From the NCBI RefSeq assembly GCF_008831285.2, contig NC_045142.1, positions 15,069,354 through 15,133,353 of the forward strand: 64,000 nt of DNA, given 5' to 3'. Below the pieces are notes generated by a model. It was not told where the DNA came from, did not search any database, and saw only the letters and a list, made by a program, of their open reading frames with translations. This document shows positions 60,370 through 64,000 of this stretch, in pieces. Made by a program: the position numbers and the translations under genes. The stretch's first letter is position 1. Each line of letters starts with the position of its first letter. This DNA comes from Nymphaea colorata. Its lineage: Eukaryota > Streptophyta > Magnoliopsida > Nymphaeales > Nymphaeaceae.

Positions 60370-62640
60370 GATGGGAGATAGTGGAAGTGCAATTGAAAAA
60401 TAGAAACATAGACTAGTGTGAGATGATGAGCAAGAACAATTTTTATTTGATTCCTTATTAAAACAATCTCGTATTCCGAGTATGAAAATTAATGGAAGTT
60501 TAAGGGATGCAGCCATGAAAAATGATGAAAGATCACTGATGGAAATATGGTGACAAATATATGCCAGAGAAAATAAAAAAACAACTCAAATCATGTCAGA
60601 CCAAATATTAACCGTTATGGGTGAAATTCGAAAAGCTAGTGGATTTGGATGAGATGCAGATAAATGGTCTTGACTCACAAGAATGTGTGGGATGAGTATG
60701 TGTAGTGATATCTAAATAAAAAAGGTATAAAAAGCCACTTACATGAAAATTTTATAAGCATGTAGTAGAAACATGAAGTAAATCTATTGTTATGGGTGAT
60801 CAAAGAAATGCATATTCAAATATACCAACACCATCAAAAGTTCCACTTATTACTTTGTTAGATTAGGAAGTATCTCAAACGAATAATTTTGATGATCCCA
60901 CAAAGAATTCATTAGGCGACCAACCTTCATTATCAAAAGGAACATGCAATAAGAGAAAGTCATCACAAGTGCTTCTATCTATGATGTGATAAGTAGTCTA
61001 ACTCAATAAGTACAATTTTTTTTATGATGGTATCCATATCATGTAACAAAACAAGTTAGTGACATTGTATTCAAAGTTATTCAGAAATGGTCAAATTGAT
61101 TCATTTACTTATTTGAAAGCCATTGAATTTATGTCATAGTCACAACATGTGAACATATTTTTTTGTGTTTCACTAGAATTGAGGATTACTAAGTACTAAG
61201 TGATCGAGTAGCAAAATTAGAGGATATTAGGTATGTTTATTTATTTTTATTGCACATGCTGAATGGTAGTTCATTTTTTTTCTATATTACTAGTTTAATA
61301 CATGTTTAGGTATAATTTCTATTAAGAATATATAGTGATTAATTGAGTTGATATGTTTATGTTAGTTCATTTTATAGTATACTTGTTTATTTTAGATGAG
61401 TTAATATGTTTCATTTTTATCTTATGTGTGCTAATTCATATTATCATTAATATGTTTTATGTAAGTTGAGTATAGAGAGATTTTTTGTCTAGTCATTAAA
61501 TCTATGGATGAGTTAATTATTGATTTCTTATATGTAAGACCAAAAATAAGAACTTGTGTGCAAAAAATGATTATTGTTTAATTGCCAATGATTATCATAA
61601 TTATTTGCATGAGGCAACAATAGGGTGACAATTATAAGATAAATGTTGGTTAACGATATCTTTATAATTATATTTATGATCACCCATGAAACTCTTATGA
61701 CCTTTTGTGAATGGAACATGAATCCTAGGTAGATTGTATAAAATATTTTGAGTTGAATGATTATTAAATGATCTAAGTCATATATTAATTGGAAAACAAG
61801 TTGTTATGTTTTTGCTAAATATGGGGCATGATTCATGAAATCAAAGAATTATTATGATTTTCAACATTCAAGAAAAACAGTTCACATATACTTTAATTTG
61901 GTTTTAACTTACTTTGATTAGCCATGAACATATGTATTAACATGGTGAAAAGACGCCTCCAAAGGCTAAAGGAGCACCACACTTTTGCACATATCATAAG
62001 GTACTTAAACCTAAAAAGTTAATTTTTTTAAATAATATCTTTTTATGCAATTCATGTTTTTTTATGATATGATTATTATGGAGCGTAGATGAGACCCACA
62101 TTCTTACATATGTTAGAAAAGAGAATCAATATTGTTGGAAAAACAAAAAACGTTTTCTATCTCAAAATGTCCTTGCTGTTGTGGACTTCAATATACACTT
62201 TTATTTTGTTGTTGTTGATTGGAAATAAAGCATAATAGATGCAAAAGTGTTATCTAGTGCATTTGGATGATGAACATGATCCTTTACAAGTACCTTGTGG
62301 TGAGGTTTGAATCTTAAATAACTTAGTCATTTATAACAACTAAAGATATTTTTTATTTTTGTCGAAAAATATTATTTTACTAATGCTGAATATACTAATA
62401 TTGTGGGTTTTTTTGACTTCTTATTGTCTATATTGTATGATTTGTATGAATACAATGCCTTTAGTGTGCAACCAATGCAAAACAAATATGAGTTATTCAA
62501 CTATAGACATTCACCATTTTGTACTAGAATAGAACAAGTGTTTGTTTTGTTGAAGGGAAGATTTTCAAGTCTTAAAAACCAAGTGCAATATCCAATTGAC
62601 ACACAAGTCAAAATTGTACTTGTTGAATCTATGTCTTCGT
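60370..62640 (+). pseudogene. PIF/Harbinger element remnant (Myb/SANT-like gene and transposase)
   Basis: The transposase part is clear. AVDETHILTYVRKENQY and KRFLSQNVLAVVDFNIHF (62070-62220) correspond to the DDE-domain region DGTHI...NRKG..SQNVLA.CDF. KYELFNYRHSPFCTRIEQVF and LKGRFSSLK with YPIDTQVKIVL (62480-62640) match its C-terminal half. Upstream, 60400-61190 has broken frames resembling the Myb/SANT-like partner gene (RKASGFGWDADKWS and a helical tail). Stops, frameshifts and missing segments make both inactive. Terminal repeats were not identified. Confidence 0.78.
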
Positions 62641-62659
62641 AACATTAGAATATAAAACA

Positions 62660-63830
62660 ATTCAATGCACTACAGTTTGAAGAACTTATTGACAATCGAT
62701 TCACACAATTTGATAATGACAATAAAAGCCCACTAGAATTACTAATGTGCTTAAAGATGCAATAACAAATGATATGTAGATCGATTGGTGCAATAGTAAG
62801 TAATTTTGATGTTTTTAGATTATTTTTTCAGGTTGATGATAATGCATATATAGTCCATGCACCATTTGTGTGGTTTTGTTTATAAATTGTTAACGACATT
62901 TTCTTTAATATATTATAGTGAAAAAAAAGTTTTTTTCTATGTTTTTTATTGTCAATGTCAAGTCTATTGTTATATGTTTTTTCATTATTAGTGCATATTG
63001 TATTATCACTCATATTCACATAAATTGTTGTTTGAATGCAAGGACCAATATGAAAATGCAATGGACGAGCATTATTTTATGGTTGATGGTAGTTGTTTGA
63101 CTACATGAGATAGTTATCATTTTCAAGTCATAAACTTCAATGAGATTAAAGAATATGAAAGTCTTCTTTTTGTCACATAACTATTATAATATATATTTAG
63201 CTATTTTTAGAAACTTGCATCTAAATATTTTCATATAGTTTATATGTAACAAATTGAAAACTTACTTTTCAGTTATGTTTTATGTTGTTTGTAATTGGAT
63301 GATGTTTTTTTTTATGATATATGGATTTTAGGTCATCTATATTTGTAAAGAGGGAGAAAACAAAAGAGAGAAAAGACAAAGAGTATTTTGTTGACTAGGT
63401 ATACTTTAGGTTGCTTGTATTTGTAGAGATAGAAATAGCAGGAGAAAGAGTAGTTTTGTTGGGTTAGATATTTTTTTACATATTTTGTTGGCTTAGATAT
63501 TGATTTTAAGTCTCATTTGAACATTCTGTCATATATGAATTTTGTGTTGAGAGAAGAAAGAGTATTTTTATTAGTTCATACGTTTGACATTTGTTTTATC
63601 ATGTATTTCAAAAAAAAGAAAAGGAGAGATAGAGAAGACAATGCAAAACATGAGTTAAACTTGTCCGTTTAGCTATTTAAACAAAAAACTATACAATTTG
63701 AAAATTTTTGTCTCTATAAAAGAACACTTGACAAAATTACAACTTGTGCATATAGACAAAAAGTTTTGTTCTTATGACACTTGTTCTAAGGACAAGTATA
63801 CTAGGAATAGTTGTTCCTACAACCAAACAA
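62660..63830. other. AT-rich stretch without a recognised gene
   Basis: Low-GC sequence; short open frames have no domains. The words TTTTGTTGGCTTAGATATT and GAGAGAAGAAAGAGTATTTT-like segments recur loosely at 63370-63570. Confidence 0.6.
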
Positions 63831-63839
63831 TATCTAAGT

Positions 63840-64000
63840 ATTATTTGGCTGCAGAGACACTTTGTGAGTATCCTATGAATCTGCTTTAAAAATTGCAAAC
63901 ATATTTATAGAATAATAGTTCTAGTGTTCCATGAATTTTCTCAAATATTTAGGGTAGATTCAGACACTCACCAAGTATCAATGCCACCAAATAACCCTTT
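63840..64000. repeat. MITE-like repeat reaching the window end
   Basis: Starts ATTATTTGGC and ends CCACCAAATAACCC, near-inverted ends. Internal ACTTTGTGAGTATC and ATAGTTCTAGTGTT match 45310-45475. It may be complete or slightly cut by the window edge. Confidence 0.6.

Overview
The window is nuclear DNA from a flowering plant. The evidence is three spliced plant genes with GT-AG introns and plant-type protein families, degraded Ty1/copia, Ty3/gypsy, LINE, hAT and PIF/Harbinger remains, a plastid insertion, and AT-rich intergenic sequence with many (TA)n, (GA)n and (CA)n runs. Introns of up to 9.1 kb filled with transposon debris suggest a moderately large, repeat-rich genome. I cannot name the species from sequence alone.

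Layout. 1-4287 is the end of a tandem array with a 555-bp monomer, one copy of which carries a small hAT-like insertion. It abuts a decayed plastid segment (about 4290-5535) that keeps the inverted-repeat order rpl2, rpl23, trnI-CAU, ycf2. Next come a broken gypsy integrase (5749-6225) and featureless AT-rich DNA to 9.5 kb. The LSG1 ribosome-assembly GTPase gene runs on the minus strand from 26794 to 9512 in 7 exons (605 aa). Its 9.1-kb intron 4 holds two copia remnants, one split by a 1.5-kb hAT element. From 27.1 to 37.2 kb there is retroelement wreckage: a noncoding LTR-like block, a copia 5' end split by a second hAT element of the same family, a minus-strand copia and a LINE. A laccase gene (40029-47310, plus strand, 6 exons, 581 aa) has an intact TATA region. 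A 1.4-kb hAT element with a perfect 8-bp target duplication (47685-49077) follows it and carries a captured piece of an ankyrin/CCCH zinc-finger gene. A GDSL esterase/lipase gene lies on the minus strand (58000-52151, 5 exons, 376 aa). The last 5 kb contain a dead PIF/Harbinger element and a small repeat.

The three genes are functionally independent: LSG1 matures the 60S ribosomal subunit in the cytosol, while the laccase and the GDSL hydrolase are predicted secreted apoplastic enzymes. All three appear intact, with exon phases and family motifs that agree throughout. The strongest unusual item is the gene-fragment-carrying hAT element next to the laccase gene. The two sister hAT elements, each nested in a different copia copy, and the satellite/plastid-DNA junction come next.
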